A stretch of 64,000 bases of DNA from Roseivirga thermotolerans (GTDB taxonomy: Bacteria > Bacteroidota > Bacteroidia > Cytophagales > Cyclobacteriaceae), in assembly GCF_014653175.1 (NCBI RefSeq), contig NZ_BNAG01000001.1:806001-870000 (forward strand). The letters run 5' to 3'. The notes under the pieces are model-generated. The model was given only the letters and a program-made list of their open reading frames with translations, had not been told where the DNA came from and did no database searches. The translations under genes and the position numbers were made by a program. This document shows, one piece after another, positions 7,445-17,082 of this stretch; position 1 is the stretch's first letter; the number at the start of each line of letters is the position of its first letter.

Positions 7445-9253
7445 CTATCCAAAAAAGTAAGGATACTTACCTTTGGCGATCATGGTATTGGCTACTTGTC
7501 TGCGGAGCTCTTTAACGTTCACCAAGTCCATTTTAGTGAATCGCTTAAGACCCATTAGCATTACTTTTTGCTCATCGCCTTTGGTGAATGAGCCTATGGC
7601 TTCTTTAGCAGCTGCTATTACTCTATCAACAGCACCAGCCATATAGATCTGCGTCATGGCAATCTGATCCGTACATGCTTCCTCACCTTTTTGGCTCACC
7701 AGCTTTTCAGTTCTTAACATAGCCGACTCGCAAGCGTAAACCTCAATCAAAATATCGGCAAGGTTCATCATTACCTCCTGCTCGTCTTCAATCTTGTCTT
7801 GCAGTGCCATAGCAGCTTTTCCACCTACCATCAAGAATACCTTTTTCAAGTTCTTAATCACTTCTTTTTCACCGGCAAAAAGTACTGATTTATCGATGGT
7901 GGAGAATGTAGGCACAGAGGTCAGTTCCTTAGAAACGTCCATTGCTGGCCCATAAATATCTACCTCGCCCTTCATTGCGCGCTTCAACAACATGCCTACC
8001 ATAAGCATTCGGTTGATCTCGTTGGTTCCTTCATAGATCCGGGCAATACGAGCGTCACGATAAGCCCTCTCCATGGGGGCATCGGCCGAGTAGCCCATTC
8101 CGCCATATATCTGCACACCTTGATCCACCACATAGTCTAACACTTCCGAGCCATGGATTTTTGCTATTGCACATTCAATGGCAAACTGCTCCACTCCTTT
8201 TAGTTTGGCTTTTGCATCGTCCATGCCACCAGCAACCAGATCGTTGATTTTGTCTTCAATGTTTTGTCCGGCACGGTAGCACAAAGACTCTGCTACATAA
8301 GTTTTGGTGGCCATTTCGGCCAGCTTACCTTTAATGGCGCCAAAGCTGGATATAGAAACCCCAAATTGCTTGCGCTCATTGGCATAATTGGTGGCCTGAG
8401 ATATAACCGTTCGGCAACCCCCCAATACTCCGGCTCCTAGTTTTACACGGCCAATGTTCAAAATATTAACAGCAATCTTGAAACCGTTGCCTCGCTCAGA
8501 GAGCATGTTTTCTACGGGAACAGGACAATCGTTGAAAAATACCTGGCGTGTGGAAGAACCTTTGATACCAAGCTTTTTCTCCTCTTCGTTCATGGTGATT
8601 CCGCCAAAACTCTTTTCGACAATAAATGCGGTGAGATTCTTGTCGTCTTCAATCTTAGCAAACACGATAAAAATATCTGCAAAACCGGCATTGGAGATCC
8701 ACATCTTCTGTCCGGTAATGTTGTAGTGACTTCCGTCTTCAGAAAGTACAGCTTTGGTTTTACCGCTGTTCGCATCAGAACCTGCATCGGGTTCTGTCAA
8801 GCAATAGCAGGCAGCCCATTCACCGGTAGCCAATTTTGGCAGATATTTCTTCTTTTGCTCTTCGTTTCCATAGTAAAGAATAGGCAGAGTGCCTATACCT
8901 GTATGAGCCCCGTATGTGGTGGAAAATGAACCGGCCGCTCCAATAATATCGGCAATGAGCATGGAGGTGTTGAAGCTCATACCCATGCCGTTATACTGTT
9001 CTGGTACCGAAATTCCCAAAAGACCAAGATCTCCAGCTTTTTTGAAGATGCCTGGTACCAAATCCGGGTCTTTCATGGAGTCTATTTCATCGGCCTTGGG
9101 TGAAATTTCAGTATCTATAAAGTCCTGGCATGCTTGCGCCATCATCTTCTGTTCCTCAGAAAACTCTTCCGGAATAAAGACTTCGTTTGCTTCTGTTTCT
9201 CTGACGATGAACTCACCGCCCTTAATCGATTTCTTATCTACTGCGACTGACAT
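7445..9253 (-). CDS. fadE: Acyl-CoA dehydrogenase (FadE type)
   Basis: This FAD flavoenzyme introduces the trans-2 double bond in acyl-CoA, the first step of beta-oxidation. At 602 residues it has the long form with an extra C-terminal helical domain (about 440-602) seen in B. subtilis FadE-like enzymes. Visible signatures are ACYCLTEPDAGSDANS (FAD/substrate loop, about 150-165), GQKMWISNAGFADIF, and IARIYEGTNEINRML near residue 400-415, which carries the catalytic base Glu. It is the last gene of the fadN-fadA-fadE cluster, on the same strand, with a terminator after it. The start at 9253 is an ATG. Electrons presumably go to an ETF encoded elsewhere. Confidence 0.93.
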   Translation of the reverse strand: MSVAVDKKSIKGGEFIVRETEANEVFIPEEFSEEQKMMAQACQDFIDTEISPKADEIDSMKDPDLVPGIFKKAGDLGLLGISVPEQYNGMGMSFNTSMLIADIIGAAGSFSTTYGAHTGIGTLPILYYGNEEQKKKYLPKLATGEWAACYCLTEPDAGSDANSGKTKAVLSEDGSHYNITGQKMWISNAGFADIFIVFAKIEDDKNLTAFIVEKSFGGITMNEEEKKLGIKGSSTRQVFFNDCPVPVENMLSERGNGFKIAVNILNIGRVKLGAGVLGGCRTVISQATNYANERKQFGVSISSFGAIKGKLAEMATKTYVAESLCYRAGQNIEDKINDLVAGGMDDAKAKLKGVEQFAIECAIAKIHGSEVLDYVVDQGVQIYGGMGYSADAPMERAYRDARIARIYEGTNEINRMLMVGMLLKRAMKGEVDIYGPAMDVSKELTSVPTFSTIDKSVLFAGEKEVIKNLKKVFLMVGGKAAMALQDKIEDEQEVMMNLADILIEVYACESAMLRTEKLVSQKGEEACTDQIAMTQIYMAGAVDRVIAAAKEAIGSFTKGDEQKVMLMGLKRFTKMDLVNVKELRRQVANTMIAKGKYPYFFG

Positions 9254-9283
9254 TTTGGTAGGTATTTTAGTACATAGTATTGA

Positions 9284-9679
9284 GTATTGAGACAGATTCG
9301 ACTACCGAATTGATTTCTTCAGACTATAAATCATTCGCTGCAAACCGAGATAACCTGTTTCCAATTCCTCAAATGTTTGATCTTTTATAAAATTCAACTT
9401 GTTAGAGATAATTAACTGAGTATCCAGTTCACAAGAAGAGCCATAAGCTATCCCATGAAACTGATTGAATTCCCCATTCGCCCAGCTCCCTCCGCAATAT
9501 TGGAAGCGATGGAAACAGCGCTTCTTCTTATTTGAGAGGTCAATCCGTATTTTTCCTCTGGAGGCAATGCCTTTGTCTGTTTGTAAACTTCAACTGGAAA
9601 GTCTACTGACTGCTGCCAAACCTTTAATTCTCTGTAGTTGTGCATAGTGTTATTGTTTTTGATGAACTAGTCTCAATAC
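9284..9679. repeat. Inverted-repeat-bounded insertion carrying a broken four-helix-bundle gene
   Basis: GTATTGAGAC at 9284-9293 is matched by its reverse complement GTCTCAATAC at 9670-9679. The pair encloses the frameshifted four-helix-bundle gene almost exactly and fills the gap between fadA and fadE. The arrangement suggests a small inserted unit, but the repeats are only 10 bp and no target duplication is obvious. Confidence 0.4.
9302..9645 (-). pseudogene. Four-helix-bundle protein (23S rRNA IVS-type family), frameshifted
   Basis: The first 60 or so codons (from ATG 9645: MHNYRELKVWQQSVDFPVEV, then SQIRRSAVSIASNIAEGAGR) match the TIGR02436/S23 four-helix-bundle family, best known from intervening sequences in 23S rRNA genes. 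After EGAGR, near 9465-9475, the frame shifts, and the rest of the family continues in another frame as EFNQFHGIAYGSSCELDTQ, then LQRMIYSLKKSIR and a stop at 9302. The total of 344 bases is not a multiple of three. If read through it would be about 115 residues, normal for the family. Function of these proteins is unknown. This copy should be inactive unless frameshifting occurs. Confidence 0.8.
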
Positions 9680-9699
9680 CAGCTACCCAGTACTAGTTA

Positions 9700-10878
9700 C
9701 TAATTCAAGAATTCATAAATCCCTGCCACACCCTGGCCACCACCAACACAAGCGGTAACCATACCGTATTTGGCATTGCCTCTTCTCCTCATTTCGTTAA
9801 AGAGCTGAACGGACAACTTGGCACCAGAGCAGCCCAACGGATGACCCAGAGCTATTGCACCACCATTTACGTTTAGCTTACTTCGGTCTAGGTCTAGTTC
9901 TTTTATTACTGCCAATGACTGCGCTGCGAAAGCTTCGTTTAGTTCGATTAGGTCAAGGTCTGACTGCTTCAACCCTGCTTGCTTTAGTGCTTTCGGCACC
10001 GCCTCAACAGGACCAATTCCCATAATACGGGGATGTACTCCTACGGCTGTGTAGCTGACCATTCGAGCTATGGGCTCCAAGTTCAGTTCTTTAACCATTC
10101 GCTCAGACATTACCATCACAAACGATGCTCCATCAGACACCGGGGAGGAGTTTCCGGCTGTTACCTGGCCTCCTTGCGCGAAAACGGGTTTTAAACCTCC
10201 CAGTACATCCAGAGAAGTATCGGCTCGTGGCCCCTCATCTTCATCTACCGTGTACGTTTTCTCAGCCATTTTTCCCGATCCATCTACAAACTTTTCGGTC
10301 ACTTTAATGGGTACAATTTCATCAGTAAACTTACCGGCCTGCTGGGCTGCAATGGCTTTTTGATGTGACTCTAGAGCAAACTGGTCGGCTTCATCGCGAC
10401 TTATCTTGTACTCTTTTGCTACTTGCTCTGCCGTAAGCCCCATACTGAGGTAGTAGTCTTGATACTCGGTGGCCAGCTTGTAATTAAGGGCTGTTTTATA
10501 ACCCATTACTGGCACCATACTCATAGACTCAGTGCCTCCGGCAATAATACAATCGGCAGTACCTGAGTGTATTCTGGCCGATGCCAAAGCAATAGCTTCT
10601 AAACCTGAACCACAGTAACGGTTTACAACCATACCCGGAACCTGAATGGGTAAGGCAAGTAAGGAAATCATCCTCCCCATTTGCATACCCTGTTCTGCTT
10701 CGGGCACGGCATTACCCACTATTAAATCATCGACCCGGGTGGCATCGAAGTCTTTAATTTGCGAGACCAAGTGCTTAATCACATCTGCAGCCATATCATC
10801 GGGGCGAACGCTCTTTAAAACGCTTCGCTTACCACGACCTACTGCTGTTCTATATCCTGCAACTATATAAGCATCCAT
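9700..10878 (-). CDS. fadA: Acetyl-CoA C-acyltransferase (3-ketoacyl-CoA thiolase)
   Basis: This enzyme performs the last step of beta-oxidation, splitting 3-ketoacyl-CoA with CoA into acetyl-CoA and a shortened acyl-CoA. All thiolase catalytic elements are present: nucleophile Cys89 in [13 protein letters not shown], the His in [16 protein letters not shown] and the second Cys in [11 protein letters not shown] near the C-terminus. The 392 residues fit the family (about 390). It sits between fadN and fadE in the same direction, with a four-helix-bundle gene on each side. The order fadN-fadA-fadE is that of the B. subtilis fadNAE operon, which supports a degradative thiolase rather than a biosynthetic one. 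Confidence 0.94.
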   Translation of the reverse strand: MDAYIVAGYRTAVGRGKRSVLKSVRPDDMAADVIKHLVSQIKDFDATRVDDLIVGNAVPEAEQGMQMGRMISLLALPIQVPGMVVNRYCGSGLEAIALASARIHSGTADCIIAGGTESMSMVPVMGYKTALNYKLATEYQDYYLSMGLTAEQVAKEYKISRDEADQFALESHQKAIAAQQAGKFTDEIVPIKVTEKFVDGSGKMAEKTYTVDEDEGPRADTSLDVLGGLKPVFAQGGQVTAGNSSPVSDGASFVMVMSERMVKELNLEPIARMVSYTAVGVHPRIMGIGPVEAVPKALKQAGLKQSDLDLIELNEAFAAQSLAVIKELDLDRSKLNVNGGAIALGHPLGCSGAKLSVQLFNEMRRRGNAKYGMVTACVGGGQGVAGIYEFLN

Positions 10879-10916
10879 ATTTTTAGATTTAAGATGTCGG
10901 ACATTTAGATGTCCAA

Positions 10917-11273
10917 CTAGTTGTTTCTTAGTTTTTTAATTAATGGAACAATCATTCTTACTATCTCAGATAGTTCAGAAGTGAATTGACCTAAAGTATC
11001 TTCAGACGAATTGCCTAAATCGCATAAAACGATCTGTTGACTTTCAGTCCTATGGGCTGAACCTAACGACATATTTAGAAATCTGGCAAAATCAATATCT
11101 GATCCTCTACCAGAACCTACAGCTATTGAAGACATACCTGAAACAGCACTACACTCCATTTGAGAACGCAAATTGTATTTCTCAGAATTAGGCCATTCAG
11201 TAGTCAACAAGTACACCTGCTTTACAAGCACCCTTGTTCTCTGCCAAACTCTTAACTCTTTGAAATTTTGCAT
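10917..11273 (-). CDS. Four-helix-bundle protein (23S rRNA IVS-type family)
   Basis: An intact 118-residue member of the S23/TIGR02436 family, recognised from MQNFKELRVWQRTRVLVKQV, SEKYNLRSQMECSAV and GSGRGSDIDFARFLNMSLGS. Several usually conserved positions differ from the common consensus (SGMSSIAVGSGRG where SIPSNIAEGSGRG is usual; SAHRTESQ where SAYELETQ is usual), so it may be drifting. Related proteins form pentamers of four-helix bundles and have no established role. It lies between fadN and fadA, 30-40 bases from each, and would be co-transcribed. A perfect hairpin, GGACAT-TTAG-ATGTCC (10899-10914), lies just after its stop. It is not a recent duplicate of the copy at 9302-9645; the sequences are quite different. 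Confidence 0.85.
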   Translation of the reverse strand: MQNFKELRVWQRTRVLVKQVYLLTTEWPNSEKYNLRSQMECSAVSGMSSIAVGSGRGSDIDFARFLNMSLGSAHRTESQQIVLCDLGNSSEDTLGQFTSELSEIVRMIVPLIKKLRNN

Positions 11274-11304
11274 AGCTCTTTATCTGATGTTTGAATACTG
11301 AAGC

Positions 11305-13689
11305 CTAATTGCGTAACGGTTTACCTTTGAATAAAATACTATGAATTCTTTCCAGGGTCTTTGGCTCGGCCGTCAATTCGACAAACATTTGCCGCTCCAA
11401 ATCGAGCAGGTATTGTTCCGATACTTCTTGAGGAGAGGTAAGGTCACCGCCACACATTATCCAGGCTAGTTTTTTGGCAATCTTAGCATCGTGTTCTGAA
11501 ATATAATTTCCCAGCAACATGCCATTGATTCCTGCTTCGAAAAGAGCAAGCCCTACCCTTCCATGTACTTTAATGTCTTTACGCTCAACCGGCTGGGTAT
11601 AGCCCGCTGCGTGCAGCTCAAGCACTTTTGCTTTTGCATCGGTGAGCAAGCGCGATCGATTGATGGTGATTCCATCTTGCGGACGAAGTATATTCATGGC
11701 CAGAGCCTCGTGAGCCGATGTGGCTACTTTGGCTGTGGCAATGTTCATGAATGCCTCTTGCAGTCGATTCAGCTCGGGGTCTCCGTCTTTAAGCGAATCG
11801 GACACGCGAAGGGTTAGCTCCTTTGTACCTCCACCACCAGGAATAAGGCCAACTCCCACTTCAACCAAGCCAATATAAGTTTCAGCATGTGCCTGAATTG
11901 CATCACAATGCAAAGAAAGCTCGCAGCCTCCTCCAAGGGTAAGGCCGGCAGGGGCGGCAACCACAGGAACAGAAGAGAACTTAGCTCTCTTCATGGTGTT
12001 TTGGAACTGAGCAACCATCAGGTTCACTTCATCAAACTCCTGATCGCCAGCAAACATAAAGAGCATGGCCAGATTGGCTCCGGCAGAGAAATTATCGCCT
12101 TCATTTCCTATGACCAGACCTTTATACTCTTTTTCGGCCATTGAAATTGCCGTTTCGATTCCTTCTATAACTTCTTGGCCAATGGCGTTCATTTTGGTGT
12201 GGAATTCGAGGCATAAAACCCCGTCTCCTATATCGAATAGCGATGCACCAGCATTGCCCCATACCTTGTGGGTTTCCCTAATGTTTTCGAGAATAACGAG
12301 GTCTTCTGTACCTGGAATAGTTTTGTAAGACTTAGATGGAATGTCATAATACTTCTTGATCCCATTTTCAATCTTGTAGAAGGAGTCGTTACCTGCCTCA
12401 ATCATTTCATATACCCAAGAGGCCGGTTTCATGTCCATGGCCTCCATTTGCTCAAGAACCTTTTTGGTGCCGAGTAGATCCCACGTATCGAAAGGACCCA
12501 TTTTCCATGCAAAGCCTGCACATACGGCCTGATCTATACGGTAGAGTTCATCAGAAATTTCAGGAATGCGATAGGTGATATATCTGAAAGTATCGAAGAA
12601 GGTTCGTCTATAGAACTCACCGGCTTTATCATCAAAGTTTACCAGTGTAACTATTCGTTTCTTCAAATCTTCCTCTTCTTTTACTGCCTCTAGTGCCTTG
12701 AAGTTCGCCCGCGTTCTTGGGCCATATTCAAAAGTTTTGAGGTCGAGCTCCAGGATTTCTTTATTGCCGTCTTTATCCTTAGTTTTCTTAAAATAGCCTT
12801 GGCCCGATTTATCTCCGAACCAACCTCTGTCGTGAACTTCTTTTACTATGTTGGGAAGCTTGAATGTATCTTTAGATTCATCGGCAGGCAGTCCACTATA
12901 TAGGTTATTGGCTACTTTTACTGTGGTGTCAAGACCAACAACATCCATGGTACGGAAGGTAGCAGACTTGGCTCTGCCTATTATAGGGCCGGTCATGCGA
13001 TCTACTTCGCCAACCGTAAGGCCCATATCCTCAATAGTGTGCATAGCCGACATAATGGCGTAAATACCAATACGGTTGGCTATAAAGGCAGGGGTGTCTT
13101 TACAGAGTACTGTTTCTTTGCCCAGATATAAGTCGCCATAGTGCATTAGAAAGTCTATTACCTCACTATCCGTTTCCGGGCCGGGAATAATTTCGAGCAA
13201 ACGGAGATACCTAGGGGGGTTAAAGAAATGTGTGCCGCAAAAGTGTTTTTTGAAATCATCGCTTCGCCCTTCGCACATCATGTGCATGGGTATTCCTGAG
13301 GTATTGGAGGTAATGAGCGTACCAGGTTTTCTGAATTTTTCCACTTGCTCAAAAACTGTCTGCTTTACATCCAATCGCTCAACGACCACCTCAATGATCC
13401 AATCCACATCTTTTATCTTTGGCATGTCATCTTCGAAATTTCCGGTGCTAATAAGGCTCGAAAATTTCTTGTCATAGATTGGCGATGGCTTGGATTTAAG
13501 GGCAAATGCCAAAGAGTCGTTCACAATTTTATTGCGAGCATTTTTGTCTTTCTTTTCTTGATCGGACAATTCTCGCGGAACGATATCTAATAAGAGCACT
13601 TGAACCCCAATGTTGGCAAAATGACAGGCTATTCGGGAACCCATTACTCCTGAACCCAGCACTGCAACTTTTTTAATAGCTCTTTTCAT
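11305..13689 (-). CDS. fadN: 3-hydroxyacyl-CoA dehydrogenase / enoyl-CoA hydratase (FadN type)
   Basis: A bifunctional beta-oxidation enzyme. The N-terminal NAD-binding 3HCDH domain begins with VAVLGSGVMGSRIACHFANI (about 8-28); STGNFEDDMPKIKDVDWIIE and FCGTHFFNPPRYLRLLEIIP follow, and a 3HCDH C-terminal domain lies about 200-440. A crotonase-type enoyl-CoA hydratase domain occupies about 490-680 (NFSAGANLAMLFMFAG, then APAGLTLGGGCELSLHCDA forming the oxyanion region). This order, dehydrogenase before hydratase, is that of FadN rather than of E. coli FadB. At 794 residues it matches FadN (about 790). It is the first enzyme gene of the cluster, 70 bp after a marR gene on the same strand. Confidence 0.93.
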   Translation of the reverse strand: MKRAIKKVAVLGSGVMGSRIACHFANIGVQVLLLDIVPRELSDQEKKDKNARNKIVNDSLAFALKSKPSPIYDKKFSSLISTGNFEDDMPKIKDVDWIIEVVVERLDVKQTVFEQVEKFRKPGTLITSNTSGIPMHMMCEGRSDDFKKHFCGTHFFNPPRYLRLLEIIPGPETDSEVIDFLMHYGDLYLGKETVLCKDTPAFIANRIGIYAIMSAMHTIEDMGLTVGEVDRMTGPIIGRAKSATFRTMDVVGLDTTVKVANNLYSGLPADESKDTFKLPNIVKEVHDRGWFGDKSGQGYFKKTKDKDGNKEILELDLKTFEYGPRTRANFKALEAVKEEEDLKKRIVTLVNFDDKAGEFYRRTFFDTFRYITYRIPEISDELYRIDQAVCAGFAWKMGPFDTWDLLGTKKVLEQMEAMDMKPASWVYEMIEAGNDSFYKIENGIKKYYDIPSKSYKTIPGTEDLVILENIRETHKVWGNAGASLFDIGDGVLCLEFHTKMNAIGQEVIEGIETAISMAEKEYKGLVIGNEGDNFSAGANLAMLFMFAGDQEFDEVNLMVAQFQNTMKRAKFSSVPVVAAPAGLTLGGGCELSLHCDAIQAHAETYIGLVEVGVGLIPGGGGTKELTLRVSDSLKDGDPELNRLQEAFMNIATAKVATSAHEALAMNILRPQDGITINRSRLLTDAKAKVLELHAAGYTQPVERKDIKVHGRVGLALFEAGINGMLLGNYISEHDAKIAKKLAWIMCGGDLTSPQEVSEQYLLDLERQMFVELTAEPKTLERIHSILFKGKPLRN

Positions 13690-13758
13690 CAGTTATAAGT
13701 TTTACTTCTAAGTGTGAGCATCCTGAAAGAAAGTATTTCTTCTTTTTGAGAATGCGTT

Positions 13759-14196
13759 TTATTGAAATATGCTTTTTGATTCTACGATCTGATTAATCTT
13801 GGCAATCACCTCAAAAAAGGCCTCCAGCTTTTCTGGAGCAATCGATTGCCTTACGGCTTCATTAAAACAGATGACCGTTTCCTTTGAAATTCTACGCTTT
13901 TCCTTTCCTAAATCGGTAAGAAAAATTCGTACAGAGCGTCCGTCATCCGGATCCTTCTGCTTGTAAATAACTCCCATCTCTTCCATGGATTTGAGCATGC
14001 GCGTTAAGCTTCTGCTTTCAAGACCCATGAGAGGAGCAATTTTAGTTGCGGGAGTCCCTTTTACCGGGTCAATATTTAAGACCACAAAGGCTTGCGATGT
14101 GGTGCTATTATGCTTGGCGGCTTCTTGATTGTACATTCGGTAAATCGCGTGCCAACAAGTTTTTATATGGTGATCTACTGTTTCTTCTCTCTTCAT
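13759..14196 (-). CDS. MarR-family transcriptional regulator
   Basis: This 145-residue protein has the winged-helix MarR layout. A dimerisation helix comes first, then TPATKIAPLMGLESRSLTRM (recognition helix region, about 62-82), the wing IYKQKDPDDGRSVRIFLTDL (about 96-116) and a C-terminal dimerisation helix. It heads the same-strand run marR-fadN-fadA-fadE, so it probably controls fatty-acid degradation in response to acyl-CoA, by analogy with FadR-like repressors (inference). A good Shine-Dalgarno-like AAGGAG lies just before the ATG, unusual in this window. A 12-bp palindrome upstream may be its operator. Confidence 0.88.
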   Translation of the reverse strand: MKREETVDHHIKTCWHAIYRMYNQEAAKHNSTTSQAFVVLNIDPVKGTPATKIAPLMGLESRSLTRMLKSMEEMGVIYKQKDPDDGRSVRIFLTDLGKEKRRISKETVICFNEAVRQSIAPEKLEAFFEVIAKINQIVESKSIFQ

Positions 14197-14234
14197 ATTC
14201 TCCTTGAAGGGTTACGAAGTTAGAAAAAATTTGT

Positions 14235-14246
14235 TATGCATGCATA
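14235..14246. promoter_or_regulatory. Candidate MarR operator palindrome
   Basis: TATGCATGCATA is a perfect 12-bp palindrome 39 bases upstream of the marR start, in the only intergenic gap before the fad operon. MarR proteins typically bind palindromes of this size in their own promoters. Assignment is by position only. Confidence 0.4.
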
Positions 14247-14300
14247 CTATTTTTTCTCAAGAAGCCGAATTTCTTTATCAGACTTGTGGGTATGACGGGG

Positions 14301-16967
14301 TTAGTTGAGTCGCTCCACCAGATAAATTGTAGTAAGTGTGGAGCTGATAATGGCGGCCAGTGTTCCGAAATTCTCGAGAAACTTGCCCGGTTCTCTCTCC
14401 TTTTTGGGTGGTTTGGCCGAAACGGTAATGATGCTTCCGTCAAGAACTTTGGGGTTGCTCAGCCAGCCCACTTTTCTGGTAAACCCATTGGACGAGGTTA
14501 TATAGATCTTGTGTGCATTCTTTGTTCTACCGCCTGCGTTTCTGATATATGCCTTTACTCCCTGGTTGAGCTGGTATTTTTGAAGGGATGGGTTGGCTAC
14601 TTCTCCTTCTACTTTCACGGTATAAAACGACTCTGGAATATAAATACTATCATTGGGTTGAAGTACAATATTGAATGCTTCATTTTGTTTGGTCATCAGG
14701 TCATCTATAGAAAGGGCAAGTTGTTTACCATCTCTGTAGAACTTTGCACCGGGCAAATAGGCATTTGGTGATATACCACCGGCTCGGGTGATTACCTCCT
14801 TGAGTGTTTCTTCTTTACTTCTCAGAAAGTAGTTTCCCGGAAACTTTATCTCACCACTCAACTTTACTTCTCTGGACTCCGAAGAACCCGGAATGAGGTC
14901 TACTGTAATATTATCGTTGTGCTGTAAAATGTAAGATCCGTCTGGTTTAGTAGTTGCTCCCAACAGATAGTCCATGTTTGTGGGTACTCTTCGCACCTGA
15001 GCGATCATATTGCCTGAAAAATCAAAATTTTCGCGGCTCACCGTCACCGAATCTCTAAATGCCGTGCGGACAAAACCGCCTGCTTGAAGGATCAGATCTT
15101 CAACCGTCATATCGTCTGTTAGCGCATAGCGACCTTCGTTCTTAACGGCTCCTCGAATGGTAACGTAGCTGTCGAGCACCTCATTGATATCTCGACTGTA
15201 CAGAATTACCCGATCTCTGGGCTTTAACACTGCATTGAATTTTTTATCTAAAACCTCATCAAGATTAAATGGTATCACCTGATACTCTGTCTTTCCTTCC
15301 TGATAGCGCAACAAATCTGCTCGGCTGGTAAGAATTCGATTTTTATATTCAAGGTCTTCTACATTGGCAGACATGAAAATGAGATCATAAAGTGAAAGGT
15401 TCTCTCTCCATAGAACGGTTTTCGGTTTGGATAAGAAGCCTTCTATAGAAACGGTTTCCAGTGTTTTGAGCTCCTGGGTGTTGTATACTTTCAGCGAGTC
15501 ATCAGGTTGAAGCTGGAAGTTGGGTTGTGAGCCTTCGCCTAACACCTCAGTAAGGTTTAAAGAAAGGAACCTGAGTTCTCCGCTACGATCGCGCCTGAAG
15601 AGATCTACTTTTTCGAAATAGGTATTGGGTCTGAGCCCACCAGCCGTTCCAATAAGATCTGCCACAGACATTCCTTCTGTATACTGATAGTCTCCCGGCC
15701 TGAATACGGATCCCGCAATGGTTACCATGTTGTCAAACTTATCCAGCACTTTATCGAAGAGTATCTGATCACCATCCTGCAACCTGAAATTCACCCCTTC
15801 CAAGAGCAAGTCATTATAATTGATCGTAATAATTTCCCGATCGAAAGAGTTGTCTTTTGAACGGCCTAGCAAAGGCCTTATTCGCTTAATAGTTACGGAC
15901 TGTGTGTGGGCTGTAGGTTTTAAACCACCGGCAAAGCCAATTAGGTCTATGAGTCCTTCATTGCCCTTGAGCTCATAGATTCCTTCACGATTTACCTCTC
16001 CCTCAATTGAAATGGCATTCATTCTACTCTGAATGAATATAACATCGTTACTCATTAGGCGAATATCTTCCGAAACAGCCCCTTTTATGAGGTAGTCATA
16101 GAGGTCTATGGTAGAAATGAACCTATTGTTTCTAAAAACTTTTACTTCTCTCAACGACCCGGTGGTTTTAATGCCACCGGAGGCATAAATGGAGTTGAGT
16201 GTAGTGGCAAATGAGTTGATCATTAATGAGCCGGGATTCTTTGATTCGCCCATTACCATTACCCGAATGGGTCTTAGTTTGGTGAGTGAAACATCAAGAA
16301 ATATGGCTGGTGGAGATTTCACCAGACCGGAATAAAACCTGGAAAGGTATTGCTTTAGTCGTTCATGGAGACTCTGGTATGTAACTCCAGATACGAACAC
16401 CTGACCCACGTTAGGAATAAACAGGTTTCCATTAATATCTACTTTCCCCTCGAATTGAAACTCTGCCTCGCCCCATAAATAAACTCTCAGTTCATCGCCC
16501 GGACCTATAATGTAGCCAGGATCTATGTTTCCCACCAGGGCTTGCTGGTTGGCATAAGGATTATTTGTAAAAATATCGTAGCCGAAATAGGGTAAGCCTT
16601 GAGGTTCTTTAATTTTAAGCGTGTCTTGAGGAATAATTTGATTGGCCTCATCGGTAAGTTCTGTAGTATAGTCAACCGTATCCAAGGTTATGCTGGTCAC
16701 CGGTTCTAAGGCTTCTTCCTGATTGGCTTTGGCTAGAATGTATTTTTTGAGGTATTCATCGTAATTGATTCCGTAAAGTCTGGCTTGTCGTCTTGCATCG
16801 GCTTCGGTCATTCCTCGTTTTCTCAGTTCAGCCTGAACTTCTTCATAGGTATTTATACCTCGCTTTTCCAGTTCATTCTTAATCTGCTGCTCGGTTTGAG
16901 ACTTGGCATCGATGGAGAATAAAAGGCAAAAAATAACGATAGCGATATGTAGCCGCTTCATTGGCAT
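14301..16967 (-). CDS. SLBB-domain polysaccharide-export-type protein
   Basis: An 888-residue envelope protein with an N-terminal signal peptide (VIFCLLFSIDAKSQ). After an Arg/Glu-rich helical region comes a Poly_export domain (about 145-235: YIIGPGDELRVYLWGEAEFQ, then VDINGNLFIPNVGQVFVSG). A series of SLBB beta-grasp repeats follows (for example MVMGESKNPGSLMINSF, VTIAGSVFRPGDYQYTEG, VKLSGEIKFPGNYFLRSKEE). A single hydrophobic segment (GTLAAIISSTLTTIYLVERL) ends the protein. Wza-like proteins form outer-membrane polysaccharide channels, and long multi-SLBB versions are common in Bacteroidota. No glycosyltransferase, Wzc or capsule gene is nearby, so the exported polymer cannot be named. The start may be 16967 or the second Met at 16961. 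Confidence 0.88.
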   Translation of the reverse strand: MPMKRLHIAIVIFCLLFSIDAKSQTEQQIKNELEKRGINTYEEVQAELRKRGMTEADARRQARLYGINYDEYLKKYILAKANQEEALEPVTSITLDTVDYTTELTDEANQIIPQDTLKIKEPQGLPYFGYDIFTNNPYANQQALVGNIDPGYIIGPGDELRVYLWGEAEFQFEGKVDINGNLFIPNVGQVFVSGVTYQSLHERLKQYLSRFYSGLVKSPPAIFLDVSLTKLRPIRVMVMGESKNPGSLMINSFATTLNSIYASGGIKTTGSLREVKVFRNNRFISTIDLYDYLIKGAVSEDIRLMSNDVIFIQSRMNAISIEGEVNREGIYELKGNEGLIDLIGFAGGLKPTAHTQSVTIKRIRPLLGRSKDNSFDREIITINYNDLLLEGVNFRLQDGDQILFDKVLDKFDNMVTIAGSVFRPGDYQYTEGMSVADLIGTAGGLRPNTYFEKVDLFRRDRSGELRFLSLNLTEVLGEGSQPNFQLQPDDSLKVYNTQELKTLETVSIEGFLSKPKTVLWRENLSLYDLIFMSANVEDLEYKNRILTSRADLLRYQEGKTEYQVIPFNLDEVLDKKFNAVLKPRDRVILYSRDINEVLDSYVTIRGAVKNEGRYALTDDMTVEDLILQAGGFVRTAFRDSVTVSRENFDFSGNMIAQVRRVPTNMDYLLGATTKPDGSYILQHNDNITVDLIPGSSESREVKLSGEIKFPGNYFLRSKEETLKEVITRAGGISPNAYLPGAKFYRDGKQLALSIDDLMTKQNEAFNIVLQPNDSIYIPESFYTVKVEGEVANPSLQKYQLNQGVKAYIRNAGGRTKNAHKIYITSSNGFTRKVGWLSNPKVLDGSIITVSAKPPKKEREPGKFLENFGTLAAIISSTLTTIYLVERLN

Positions 16968-17082
16968 GAATGATAAACTGTTTGGTTGAAGGGTACCTGA
17001 AAAAATCAGGGTATGTAAGATAGCAAAACTTATTTAAGTCAACCCAACGACAAAATAGAATTAATAAAAGAATAATTGAAGA

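Noticed and set aside
14286-14771. 161-codon plus-strand frame opposite the SLBB gene
   Set aside because: It lies wholly antisense to a well-supported SLBB coding region, has no recognisable domain and no promoter box; a shadow frame.
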